Assembly (NCBI GenBank): GCA_002701845.1
Contig: NZXG01000052.1
Coordinates: 1 to 42,281 of the forward strand
Length of the DNA stretch: 42,281 bases
Direction: 5' to 3'
Source: Pseudomonadales bacterium
GTDB taxonomy: Bacteria; Pseudomonadota; Gammaproteobacteria; Pseudomonadales; Ketobacteraceae
A program made the position numbers and the translations under genes. Below the pieces are notes generated by a model. The model saw only the letters and a list, made by a program, of their open reading frames with translations. It was not told where the DNA came from and ran no database searches. Of this stretch, positions 1 through 8,369 are shown piece by piece (the first letter of the stretch is position 1; every line of letters starts with the position of its first letter).

Positions 1-46
1 CAAAGAAAGCCGAGCCGAGTAAGAAAGTATTTTGAACATGACAAAA

Positions 47-1138
47 TCAAATATGCCGCTTAGCAGATATATTTGAAAGCCGGGTTAATAGGTTATGCGG
101 TACGGAGTAGTAATGCTTGTCGTATTCAATGTGATAATCGATATGAACCCGGGCCTGCTTGATGTCCGTGTAACGATAGGGTTGTGCAGGCAAGGGCCGT
201 AACACCGGTTGATCCAGTTGTTCAAATTGGCTGCGACGAGTACCTGGCCATTTTTTGAAGGGGCGCTGATTCAACTCAGTAAGTAAGAAGCCAATGGCCT
301 GATTGAGACTGGCTAAGGTAAAGAAGGTCTGGTGGCGCAGTCGTGCCATGATCCAGCGCTCAACAATCTGCACCGCCACTTCAGCCTTCGCCTTGTCTTT
401 GGGTTTATAGGGTCGAGCAGGCACTACGGCTATACCATAGTGAGAGGCCAATTGCTGATAGGCGGGATTGATGTCCGGTTCGTAACGGTGAGTTTTACTG
501 ACACCGCTTTTTAAATTATCTGGCACTACCAGCTCGGGCACACCACCAAAAAACTCAAAGGCCCGCACATGAGCTTGAAGCCAGTCCGCCTGGTTCTGGC
601 TCCAGCTGGCACAGGCAAAGGTGTAGTTGGAGGCGCCCAGCACGGCCACAAAAATCTGTGCCTGACGCACCTCACCGGTATCGGGATTAATCACCTCCAT
701 GGTGGGCCCGCAGTAATCGACAAACAGCTTCTCACCCGCCCGATGCAACTGGCGCATACTGCGTTGTTGCTTGCCCTGCCATTCCAGATAACGGTGACAG
801 AATTGGGCGTAGCTGTAACCCGCTTCAGGGTATTGCTGGCGGTACTCCTGCCACAACAGATGCTTGGTCACGCCTTTACGTTTTAGCTCCTGATGAACCT
901 GCGGATAATCCGGTTCTACGAAGCGCCGCTGTCCAGTCAGGGGTTGGCTTGGGAACAGCAAGCGGCCTAACTTCTGCTCATCCATGCCAGATGGCAAAGG
1001 CCAGGTTAGCCCCGCTGCTTGAGCGCGTTTGAGATAATTAGAGACAGTACCCAGGCCCAGATTGAGTGACTGAGCCACTTGCCGCTGGCTGAGCTGCGCC
1101 TCATGGGAGAGGCGCAAGATTTCACTAATTTTACGCAT
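47..1138 (-). pseudogene. istA: IS21-family transposase IstA, C-terminally truncated
   Basis: DDE-type transposase of the IS21 family. The N-terminal helix-turn-helix (SQRQVAQSLNLGLGTVSNYL) is followed by a retroviral-integrase-like core with visible acidic residues in LFVDYCG, VVPDNLKSG and KAKAEVAVQIVE. The protein is 363 residues against roughly 500 for a full IstA. Family similarity runs to the YYSVPHNLL motif and then ends in about a dozen unrelated residues, so the C-terminal domain is missing. The start at 1138 is preferred over an in-frame ATG at 1219 because AAGAGG lies just upstream of it and MRKISEILRL is the usual IstA beginning. With istB absent the copy is probably immobile on its own. 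Confidence 0.85.
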
Positions 1139-1390
1139 TGATAACCTCTTGGTTGCCACGGCAGGTTCTCCTTCTCGTACACAAAAAGGAGAGATCCTAC
1201 CAAATTCATTGAATATCAATGCGTTGTGATGGATTCTGGATCATGGTGAACGGTCATTCCGGATGCTGAACACCGATTCTGGAAATCCAGAAAAAGTGTT
1301 CAAAAAAAACCAGAATGGGTGTTCACGATGTTCCAGAACTGGTGTTCATCTTGTTCCGGAATGGGTGTTCAGGATGGGCCAGAATATGCA
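80..1390 (-). mobile_element. Truncated IS21-family insertion sequence (istA end)
   Basis: The element carries a DDE transposase of the IstA type and, upstream of it, the multiple terminal repeats typical of IS21 relatives. The outer end is placed at 1390 because the last repeat unit there stops in TGCA, and IS21-family ends read TG...CA. The inner end is lost: IstA similarity stops near base 80 and no istB helper ATPase is visible before the window edge. The true left boundary could lie outside the window if the transposase is interrupted rather than deleted. The outer boundary is an inference from repeat spacing; no target duplication was identified. Confidence 0.7.
1224..1390. repeat. IS21 terminal repeats, 23-bp period
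   Basis: Four direct copies of a 16-base unit, CCRGAANNNGTGTTCA, begin at 1287, 1310, 1333 and 1356, exactly 23 bp apart. A fifth, partial copy (CCAGAATATGCA) starts at 1379 and ends at 1390. Inverted copies (TGAACACCGATTCTGG at 1267, TGAACGGTCATTCCGG at 1247 and a weaker one near 1224) lie nearer istA. Multiple repeats like these are the expected transposase-binding sites at IS21-family ends, and about two helical turns of spacing would put the sites on one DNA face. The promoter of istA should also lie in this stretch. Confidence 0.8.
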
Positions 1391-1503
1391 TTTGGTGATA
1401 AATGGCTGCTTGCGGCGGTGGTTTTGGTTGGTCCGTTTCAGAGAAAATGTTTGTTGGTGCCGGTTTCTATGGTGAATTAAAGGCGAGCAATAAACAATAT
1501 CTT
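1391..1503. other. Spacer between IS end and immunity-like gene
   Basis: The 113 bp between the presumed IS end and the stop of the next gene hold no ORF with a credible start, and I see no clear terminator. Together with the IS end this gives a 365-bp stretch without a gene upstream of istA. Confidence 0.5.
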
Positions 1504-2022
1504 TCACAGTGTGGCATCTTGATACTGTAAATTTACCTTCTTTAGCAAGTCGAGCATGCCATCTTCGCGCAGTAGAGAGTAGGGTAATTGCATCTCTTGC
1601 CAATCTCTGCCTTTGCCTTTTCGGCTATAGTTCTTAATGGTTAAGCCCTTAACATTTTCTGCTCCACAGTTGGGCGTGAAGCGAATCCGTAAGTCTTCGT
1701 TCTCAATTACGTTGTCGACATGGAGTGCATCCCGCGGCAACCCGCCTTCACTAGGTTTTTTCCAAAAATCGTTTTCTATGGTCTTAATAATCCAGCTTAG
1801 CGCTTTAATTGGCAGCTCTAACTGCGACAGATTGTAGCCCGCCTCATCGGTATCTATCCATTTGTCGCGCAATTTCCACGGTTGCGCTGGATACTTGTTC
1901 AAAATAATGAGAGTTTCTTCTCTTCTAAACAATAAAAAATGCTCACCAGAGTTTTCTGAAAAGTCTATTCGGGCAAGCTGTACTGTGTCAGAGGGAAGGT
2001 TCTTCGTATCAATTAGTCTCAT
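1504..2022 (-). CDS. Hypothetical protein, candidate immunity to the VgrG C-terminal domain
   Basis: A 172-residue protein of no family I recognise. It has no signal peptide or membrane segment, is rich in charged and aromatic residues and looks like a compact cytosolic protein. Its ATG lies 3 bases past the vgrG stop, so the two are co-transcribed and probably translationally coupled. Small genes directly behind VgrG proteins with C-terminal extensions are usually the cognate immunity proteins; that role is inferred from position only. A cytosolic immunity protein would point to a toxin acting in the cytoplasm. The gene is visibly more AT-rich than the vgrG core, as expected of an exchangeable toxin-immunity cassette. 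Confidence 0.6.
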   Translation of the reverse strand: MRLIDTKNLPSDTVQLARIDFSENSGEHFLLFRREETLIILNKYPAQPWKLRDKWIDTDEAGYNLSQLELPIKALSWIIKTIENDFWKKPSEGGLPRDALHVDNVIENEDLRIRFTPNCGAENVKGLTIKNYSRKGKGRDWQEMQLPYSLLREDGMLDLLKKVNLQYQDATL

Positions 2023-2025
2023 TGA

Positions 2026-5000
2026 TCATTTACCGTTTTTAGAAATTGGTTTTGCTAAAATCCTTTTAATTGACCCATTCTTCTCCAGGTCAGCAATGGT
2101 AGCTGGGTTCTTCTCTAAAGTTAGGGTTTCGACAGAGCCGTGAACCCCGGGGGGTACATAACCGCTAAATCCGGTCGTTTTCGTAAGGCCATCACCCGAA
2201 AAAAGCTCGTTTGTACCTAGTTCCATAGTGTGCTCGTGGCGTGCTAGAAACAAAGATTTACCTTCAGGTTCATTTGCAAAGTATGCATCTGAAAATTCAA
2301 CTACTGAACTTCGTTTATAAAGATTTTTACCAGTGGAACGATACTCCGCCAGAATCTCCGCATACACCTGCGAATACTCTGGTGACATAACCTGCTCAAT
2401 CTGCTCAGCAGTAAATTCCTTATCGAACTCACGCTTCCCCAATGCCGCAGTATTCTCGTAGGTGGGGACAATGGTCATTCCACCATCCTGTTGATAGTAA
2501 TTGCCCCGGTCAATGATGATCAACTCGTATTCCGCGTCAGGGTCGTAGGGCATGCCGTTCAGATCGCAAATCAGTTCGGGATCGGTGTCAGCGGCCCGGA
2601 TCTGGTGAAAGGTGGTGGTCCAGCAGGTCGTGCGACCGGAGGTGCGGCGAAAGCCTACCACATCGGAGGCGGCCTTTTTCTTCTGCAGGGTCACCATGTA
2701 GCGCTCACTCAGGGTTCCCTGTTGGGCCAGGTGTTTCAGCTCCGCCTGGCTATAAGTGGGTTCGTAGCGGCCGGTGGTTTCCAGCTTTTTCCGCGCTTCG
2801 TTCAGCAGGGCAGCCGCGTGTTGCAGACTTTCCGGTTCAATGTGCTTGCCATGGATGCTGTCCAGTAAGGCCCGGTCCGGGGTCGGTGTTGGTGTTGAAT
2901 CGGTTACCTCGGACTGGCTTTGCACTGTCTCAGACGCTGCAGAATCGGGCAGGGCACAGTCTTCACATTCTTCCACCAGGGGAGCGCCCAGGGCCTGGGC
3001 CTGCCGCAGTACCGCCAGTTGCGCCGTGGCCTGGCTTTCGATTTTGTCGAAATCGATCTCGGTCGGTAGTGGCGTCTGAGAGGCTTTCGGCGTGGGGGCC
3101 CGCCCTCCGGGACTATCATCGTCCGCCGGCGTGGGGGCTTCCGGGGGTGCCGGGTTTGCTGCCTGGGCCCGACTGCCGCCGCCACCTTCGTTCAGGCGCA
3201 CCAGGGGGCCCTGCATGGCGATCTGGGCCGGGTCCAGGGTGAGTATCCCGGCGCCGCCTTTAAGGGATATGCCGCTGCCGGCTTCCACCACCGCCCGAAT
3301 GCCGGCTTTTATATGGATGCGACTGCCGGCCTTCAGCACATGGGCGCCGCTGACTTTTAACTGCAGATCTCCACCGCAGCTAAAGGCCAGATTACGCCCG
3401 CCGCTTTCGGTCAGGTTGCCCCCCACTTCGGTGTCCAGGTTTTGCCCGTATTCCTCCCGCAGGGTAGAACCCACGGTCTGATGCTGATCCCGTTGCAGGT
3501 CACTGCGATAGTCATTGCCGATACGCAGATCCAGGTCCTTTTGACTGCGTATCAGGATCTGTTCTGCCCCGGCTTTGTCTTCCACCCGCAGTTCGTGAAA
3601 GCCACCACCACCCGGGGTGGTCAGCGTTTTGAAGGTGGAACGGGTCTGGTGTTGTGGCAGGGTATAGGGCGGCGGATTCTGGCCGTTATAAAGACGCCCT
3701 GTCATCACCGGTCGGTCCGGATCGGCGTGTTCGAAATCGACGATAACCTCCTGACCCACCCGGGGAATGGCTATGGCCCCCCATTGCACTCCCGCCAACG
3801 GCTGGTTCACCCGCAGCCAACAGCTACTGGTATCGTCGCCCTGGGCTTCCCGGTCCCAATAGAATTGAACTTTGATCCGTCCATGCTCATCGGTATGGAT
3901 TTCAGCACCCGGCGGCCCGGTAACGATGGCGTTATGGGGGCCCGGTACCCGGGGTTTGGCGGGGTATTGGTCGGGTAAGTAGGGGATTTCCCAGGGCACA
4001 CAGATCAACGCACTGTAACAGCGGGGAGGCCGGCTACTGGCTCCCGATTCCAGAGACTGCGGTTGCTCCCCCAAAAGACGACTATGAACAATCAGGTACC
4101 GCCGGTTCAGTTGGGAATAGGGGTGGCCCTGCAGTTGGAGCCATTGCCCGGCGGCACAATGGATAGAGTGGGTTTCGAGATATAGCCGGTGGGCCTGGGC
4201 CTCTGCCTGCCGCAGGTGCAAGGCGCTTAGACGCTGCCCTCCGCTGCTGTCCTGAAACCTACCCGGAAAGTCATAATATTCCAGGGCGGCATACTGGGTT
4301 GAGGACTGGGTGGCACAATATTCATCCAGAGAGAGGCTGGGTTTGTCGAAGCGGTAGTCCCCCAGTCGGACTGCGCCGGTGACCAGTTGGTGTTCGCTGT
4401 GGAGCTGGTGTACGCACTCCCGATCCTGGGGACGGCTGCTGTCCGCCGCGAAGCGCAGGGTGGTGGTGCCGGTTTTTGGCGCAAATGCCTGATTATCCGC
4501 CGCCAGAACCAGGGTAGAGACTTGCCGATGGTGACGGTAATGCAGGTGCCAGCCTTCTTCCGCCACCAGCCGGCTCAGGAAATCGTAGTCCGATTCCCCG
4601 TATTGGGTGCAGTAGGGGCGCGCTGCCGCCGCTTGCGTCAAATCCTGAAACTGTTCGCCGTGGATGCCGTGTTCTGACAGAATGCGGGTAATGATCTGCT
4701 GTGTGGTCTGGCCCTGAAAAATCCGGTAGTTATGCCGCTGGGTGGCCGGCCACAGGGAGGAGACCAGTTGCAGCTGGTAGCGATGATACTCCCGCCCGTG
4801 ATCCAGAAACCGGGCCTGCTGCACGATACCCCGCAGATAACGGGGCGCCTGCCCACCCTCCAGATCGTGGATTGTGATCAGGGCCCACTGCCCCAGCCAC
4901 TCCCGTAGTGGCGTTTTTTGCGATTTGCTTGCGCACTCAATGTCGTATTGGCAGAGTTCACCAATACCGGAGGTGCCCTCCAACCGGGTCAGGCGGAACG

Positions 5001-5106
5001 AGTCAGCAACCCCTTCGATGGCCAGGCTGAAACGGCTGCTGTTGGCGGCGGTGATGGTCATGGTGGTTCGGCTTGAATCCCTGGTAGTGATGGTATTGAA
5101 TGGCAT
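2026..5106 (-). CDS. vgrG: Evolved VgrG (TssI) spike protein with unassigned C-terminal effector-like domain
   Basis: T6SS spike trimer subunit. The gp27/gp5-like body occupies about residues 20-520, with the OB-fold region around GPPGAEIHTDEHGRIKVQFY and the VDFEHADPDRPV motif. The repetitive beta-helix (DUF2345-like) runs to about 640 and ends in LNEGGGG. A Pro/Ala-rich linker (about 645-690), a short helical stretch and a second linker TPTPTP (about 737-742) lead to an extra domain of roughly 280 residues that I cannot place in a toxin family. Visible there are Cys828-Trp829 in RTTCWTTTFHQI, RHEHTM (His957, His959) and a Gly/Pro-rich segment GFSGYVPPGVHG near the end. The last 100 or so codons are more AT-rich than the body. 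The ATG at 5106 has a close GGAG; an ATG at 5061 is an alternative start. Divergent from tagH. Confidence 0.93.
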   Translation of the reverse strand: MPFNTITTRDSSRTTMTITAANSSRFSLAIEGVADSFRLTRLEGTSGIGELCQYDIECASKSQKTPLREWLGQWALITIHDLEGGQAPRYLRGIVQQARFLDHGREYHRYQLQLVSSLWPATQRHNYRIFQGQTTQQIITRILSEHGIHGEQFQDLTQAAAARPYCTQYGESDYDFLSRLVAEEGWHLHYRHHRQVSTLVLAADNQAFAPKTGTTTLRFAADSSRPQDRECVHQLHSEHQLVTGAVRLGDYRFDKPSLSLDEYCATQSSTQYAALEYYDFPGRFQDSSGGQRLSALHLRQAEAQAHRLYLETHSIHCAAGQWLQLQGHPYSQLNRRYLIVHSRLLGEQPQSLESGASSRPPRCYSALICVPWEIPYLPDQYPAKPRVPGPHNAIVTGPPGAEIHTDEHGRIKVQFYWDREAQGDDTSSCWLRVNQPLAGVQWGAIAIPRVGQEVIVDFEHADPDRPVMTGRLYNGQNPPPYTLPQHQTRSTFKTLTTPGGGGFHELRVEDKAGAEQILIRSQKDLDLRIGNDYRSDLQRDQHQTVGSTLREEYGQNLDTEVGGNLTESGGRNLAFSCGGDLQLKVSGAHVLKAGSRIHIKAGIRAVVEAGSGISLKGGAGILTLDPAQIAMQGPLVRLNEGGGGSRAQAANPAPPEAPTPADDDSPGGRAPTPKASQTPLPTEIDFDKIESQATAQLAVLRQAQALGAPLVEECEDCALPDSAASETVQSQSEVTDSTPTPTPDRALLDSIHGKHIEPESLQHAAALLNEARKKLETTGRYEPTYSQAELKHLAQQGTLSERYMVTLQKKKAASDVVGFRRTSGRTTCWTTTFHQIRAADTDPELICDLNGMPYDPDAEYELIIIDRGNYYQQDGGMTIVPTYENTAALGKREFDKEFTAEQIEQVMSPEYSQVYAEILAEYRSTGKNLYKRSSVVEFSDAYFANEPEGKSLFLARHEHTMELGTNELFSGDGLTKTTGFSGYVPPGVHGSVETLTLEKNPATIADLEKNGSIKRILAKPISKNGK

Positions 5107-5173
5107 CGCTCCATAAGAAGACGCCGGCGCCTTAAATTTTTAGCCAAAGCTGGCAGCAACAGGCCATGTTTGC
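5107..5173. promoter_or_regulatory. Short divergent promoter region, vgrG / tagH
   Basis: Only 67 bp separate the divergent vgrG and tagH starts, so promoters for both the vgrG-immunity pair and the long tagH operon must be compressed here or lie inside the coding ends. I see no convincing -35/-10 pair. A TGGCCTG...TGC match on the vgrG strand resembles a sigma-54 site, but its GG-to-GC spacing is 9 instead of 10. Confidence 0.4.
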
Positions 5174-6463
5174 ATGCAATTGATCATTGAAGTGACCAGT
5201 ACCGAACGCCACCTGATGGGCGAAAATGCCCGTCATGTGTTCTACCCTGCCGGGGGTGTTATTGGCCGCTCGCCCCAGTGCGACTGGGTGATACCGGACC
5301 AGACCCGCCACCTATCCGGGCGTCATGCCATCGTTTCCTACGAGTCGGGCCAGTTTTTCCTCACCGATATCAGCACCAACGGGGTGTTTCTGAACGGTAC
5401 GGAGCAGCTGGAACGCAATCGTGCCACCCCTATTGGTGAAGGGGACCGTCTGTTGATGGGGGAGATTCACTTTCAAGTGCAGGTGCGGGCGGTCGCCGGA
5501 AAACAGCCACCGGCCTCCGCGCCCCGGCCCACCCCGCCGTTGCAACCGGAGGCGGGCGATCCCATGGCCCGGGTGGACCAGTGGCTGGCTCAGCGTGAAC
5601 AGCAGGCCGTGGCAGGGCAAGCGGAGGGCTGGCATCAGCAGGGAATATCCATGCCGGACCATGCGCCGGCGGAGCAAACTCCCTTCAGCCCGCCGCAACC
5701 TCAGTCCGAAGCGGCTCCGGCGGCCCGGGAACCCGCGCCGGCACTGCCGGAAAACTGGTGGCAGGAGCCACCCCCTGAAGCCGCCACCTCAGCGCAAACC
5801 GTAACTGAAAAAGGTGTCGGATCGCCGGTTGCCGACGCAGCGCGGGGGAGCGTGGATGGAGAGGCGACCGCCCTGCAAGCGTTCGCCGCGGGCCTGGGCA
5901 TCACGGAAGGGGAGTTGCGGGAGGCCGGAGGCACCGAATTTCTGCAGCGGGCCGGCGGGCTGTTGCAGCAATGCCTGCGGGGCCTGGTGGCGGCGGCTCA
6001 GGCGCGGGCCAGTCTGAAAAACGAGTTGCGATTGGATATGACCCTGGTGAGCGGTCAGGGCAATAATCCAATCAAGCTTTCAGCCAATGGGGAGCAGGCG
6101 GTGCGTCATCTACTGGCTCCGGAGACTGGATCATTTATGACAATGGAGCAGGCCGTCGATGAGTGTTTTACCGACTTTCAAAGCCATCAGCTGGCCATGA
6201 TCGCCGGGATGCAGGGTGCCCTGGTTGAATTACTGGAAACGCTTGCGCCGGCGGCGCTGGAGGCTCGGTTCGAGCAGACCCGGGGCGGTGGCCTCAGCCT
6301 GGGCTCCAGGCCGGCCCGGTATTGGGAGGCATACCGGGCTTTACACCGGGATCTGCTGGCGGAGGAGGACCTGTTTCACAGTTTTTTCGCCGAGCCGTTT
6401 GCCCGGGCCTACGACGAGCGAAGTGCACGACTCAAACAATCCGCGTCCAAGAAGGAGAAATAA
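5174..6463 (+). CDS. tagH: T6SS-associated FHA-domain protein TagH (Fha/ImpI)
   Basis: Phosphothreonine-binding scaffold that relays PpkA kinase activity to assembly of the T6SS. The N-terminal FHA domain (about residues 5-105) shows the expected GRSPQCDW, SGRHAIV and DISTNGVFLNG elements for phosphopeptide binding. A Pro/Ala/Gln-rich linker spans about 110-230. The C-terminal 200 residues match the conserved C-terminal domain of T6SS Fha proteins (start ALQAFAAGLGI, later FMTMEQAVDECFTDFQSHQLAM). Length 429 is normal. It is the first gene of the plus-strand operon and ends 1 base before the tssJ start codon. ppkA and pppA downstream in the same operon supply its presumed kinase and phosphatase. 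Confidence 0.92.
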   Translation: MQLIIEVTSTERHLMGENARHVFYPAGGVIGRSPQCDWVIPDQTRHLSGRHAIVSYESGQFFLTDISTNGVFLNGTEQLERNRATPIGEGDRLLMGEIHFQVQVRAVAGKQPPASAPRPTPPLQPEAGDPMARVDQWLAQREQQAVAGQAEGWHQQGISMPDHAPAEQTPFSPPQPQSEAAPAAREPAPALPENWWQEPPPEAATSAQTVTEKGVGSPVADAARGSVDGEATALQAFAAGLGITEGELREAGGTEFLQRAGGLLQQCLRGLVAAAQARASLKNELRLDMTLVSGQGNNPIKLSANGEQAVRHLLAPETGSFMTMEQAVDECFTDFQSHQLAMIAGMQGALVELLETLAPAALEARFEQTRGGGLSLGSRPARYWEAYRALHRDLLAEEDLFHSFFAEPFARAYDERSARLKQSASKKEK

Positions 6464-6464
6464 C

Positions 6465-6926
6465 ATGCGCTGGGGGTGGCTGGTTACGGTCCTGATACTG
6501 GGGGTGCTGCTCAGTGGTTGTACCTACTTTTTATCCGATGTTACTAAAGTGGATCTGCGGCTGGTGGCCGGTGGCGACGTTAATCCCGATGATTCCGGCC
6601 GGCCCTCGCCAGTGGTGGTGCGGATTCTGGAGCTGAAATCCCCGGCGGTGTTCGAAACCGCCGACTTTTTTGCCCTGTATCAGGACCCGGAGCAAACCCT
6701 GGGGGCGGATCTGGTGGCCCTGGAGGAAGTGGAGTTCAAACCCGGCGATGTACGGGATTTCAAATTGGGATTGCAGCCGGAATCCGGTTACGTGGCCATT
6801 ATGGCCGCCTATCGCCGGTTGGAGCAGGCTAACTGGCGGTTAGTGCTGCCACTGCGGAGCGGGCACAAGAATGCGGTGACGGTTCTGTTGAACCGACGCG
6901 GTGTGGAGTTGGCCAGCCCGCGCTGA
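6465..6926 (+). CDS. tssJ: T6SS outer-membrane lipoprotein TssJ
   Basis: Lipoprotein that anchors the TssJLM membrane complex at the outer membrane. The 153-residue product has a hydrophobic signal and a lipobox LLSGC with the acylated Cys at residue 19, followed by a small beta-rich domain (DLRLVAGGDVNPD, SPVVVRILELKS, AVFETADFFALYQD) typical of TssJ/VasD/Lip proteins. The start at 6465 is fixed by AAGGAG 8 bases upstream and by the signal peptide; an in-frame reading continuing further upstream inside tagH is not real. It sits between tagH and tssK in the usual order. Confidence 0.93.
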   Translation: MRWGWLVTVLILGVLLSGCTYFLSDVTKVDLRLVAGGDVNPDDSGRPSPVVVRILELKSPAVFETADFFALYQDPEQTLGADLVALEEVEFKPGDVRDFKLGLQPESGYVAIMAAYRRLEQANWRLVLPLRSGHKNAVTVLLNRRGVELASPR

Positions 6927-7016
6927 AAATTGTGTAGATTTCTGCACACGATTGCCGGAAATTTTGCCCTGGCCCTGTCTCTCTCGGTAAGTCAATGGTA
7001 AGGGAGAGTTGGCACC

Positions 7017-8354
7017 ATGGCGTCTTACGACAAAGTGGTCTGGAGCGAGGGCATGTTGCTCCGCCCCCAGCATCTGCAACAGCATGACCGTTACCTGGAC
7101 TGGCAGCTGCGTCACCGCAGTGCCGGTCTGGCACCCCTGGGCTGGGGAATCACCGAGCTGCAACTGGACACTGCTCTGTTGCAGCAGGGGGCGTTTGCCG
7201 TCAATCAGGCGCAGGGGATTTTCCCCGATGGCACCCTGTTTCACGTTGACAGCGCGGAACATCGCTTGCTGCGGGAGTTGCATCCGGGGCTGCAGGGCTC
7301 TCTGATCTGTCTGGGGGTACCAGTGGTGTTGCAGGGGGCGGATGAAACCGCCGGCGATTCCGTGGCAAGCTCGCTGACCCGCTGGGTCAGTGCCGGGGCG
7401 GAAGTCCGGGACAGCAATCAGGGCAGTAGTAAAGTAGTCACCGTTCAATTGGCCCGCCCCCGCTACCGCCTGCTGCTGGAATCCGAATTGACAGCGGACT
7501 ACACCAGCATCCCCCTGGCGCGGGTACGGGAGTGTCACGGAGACGGCCGCATTGAGCTGGATTCAGAATACATTCCCCCGTGTCTGACCACTTCCGCCTC
7601 CCCCCGCTTACTGGCCCTGTTGCAGGAAACTTTGGGCCTGCTGCGGCATCGTGCCGAGTCCATTGCCGCCCGCCTGAATGCCGCTTCCGGTCAGCGCGGC
7701 TCCACCGACATCGCGGATTTTATGTTGCTGCAACTGGTGAACCGTTTTCAGGCGGTCCTGGATCACCTGGAGCAACTGGGTACCTGTCATCCAGAGTCTC
7801 TGTACCGGCAATTGGTGCAGCTGTTGGGAGAACTGGCCACTTTTACTTCCGAATCCAAACTGGCGCCCAAGGTGGTCACCTATGACCATCGTCATCCCAC
7901 AGCGGCTTTTCAGTGGGTGTTGGGCGGGCTGCGCCAGGCGCTGAGTCTGGTATTCGAACAAACCGCCGTTGCTCTGCCATTACAGGAACGCCGTTTCGGG
8001 GTGCGGGTGGCGCCGATCCAGGATCGCTCACTGCTGGATGAAGCGCAGTTTTACCTGGCGGTGAAATGCGACTGGCCCGCTGACAGCGTGCGCTCGCGGT
8101 TGCCGGGTACGGTCAAGGTGGGGGGAGTGGAACAGTTACGGGAACTGGTGAATCTGCAATTGCCCGGTATCAACCTGATTCCGCAGCCGGTGGCCCCGCG
8201 CCAGATACCGCTGACCGCCGGCAGCAGTTATTTCCTGCTGGAAAAAACCCCGGCCCACTGGGCGCAGTTGCGTCAGTCCGGCGGTATTGCGTTGCATTTT
8301 TCCGGTGAGGTGCCGGGGCTGGAGTTGGAGCTTTGGGCAGTGAAAAATCAGTAG
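7017..8354 (+). CDS. tssK: T6SS baseplate protein TssK
   Basis: Trimeric baseplate component that links the TssEFG wedges to the TssJLM membrane complex. The opening KVVWSEGMLLRPQHLQQHDRY is the highly conserved N-terminus of TssK/VasE/ImpJ, and the 445-residue length is standard. AAGGGAGAG precedes the ATG at normal spacing. The 90-bp gap from tssJ is the largest in this part of the operon; I see no clear terminator or promoter in it. Confidence 0.95.
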   Translation: MASYDKVVWSEGMLLRPQHLQQHDRYLDWQLRHRSAGLAPLGWGITELQLDTALLQQGAFAVNQAQGIFPDGTLFHVDSAEHRLLRELHPGLQGSLICLGVPVVLQGADETAGDSVASSLTRWVSAGAEVRDSNQGSSKVVTVQLARPRYRLLLESELTADYTSIPLARVRECHGDGRIELDSEYIPPCLTTSASPRLLALLQETLGLLRHRAESIAARLNAASGQRGSTDIADFMLLQLVNRFQAVLDHLEQLGTCHPESLYRQLVQLLGELATFTSESKLAPKVVTYDHRHPTAAFQWVLGGLRQALSLVFEQTAVALPLQERRFGVRVAPIQDRSLLDEAQFYLAVKCDWPADSVRSRLPGTVKVGGVEQLRELVNLQLPGINLIPQPVAPRQIPLTAGSSYFLLEKTPAHWAQLRQSGGIALHFSGEVPGLELELWAVKNQ

Positions 8355-8369
8355 CAGGACAACAAACCA

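Noticed and set aside
1287-1390. Regular 23-bp repeats as a CRISPR-like array
   Set aside because: The repeated 16-base units are separated by only 7 bases, too short for spacers, inverted copies flank them, and they sit at the end of an IS21 transposase, so they are terminal transposase-binding repeats.
1263-1475. 70-codon plus-strand frame across the IS end
   Set aside because: It is made of the terminal repeats, has no ribosome-binding site and shows no protein-like composition.
2026-2890. ADP-ribosyltransferase assignment for the VgrG C-terminal domain
   Set aside because: An Arg/Ser-Thr/Glu pattern was looked for, but no ExE motif or ordered R-STS-E set is visible.
5107-5173. Sigma-54 promoter for vgrG
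   Set aside because: The closest match has a GG-to-GC spacing of 9 bases instead of 10 and lacks the TGGCAC core.
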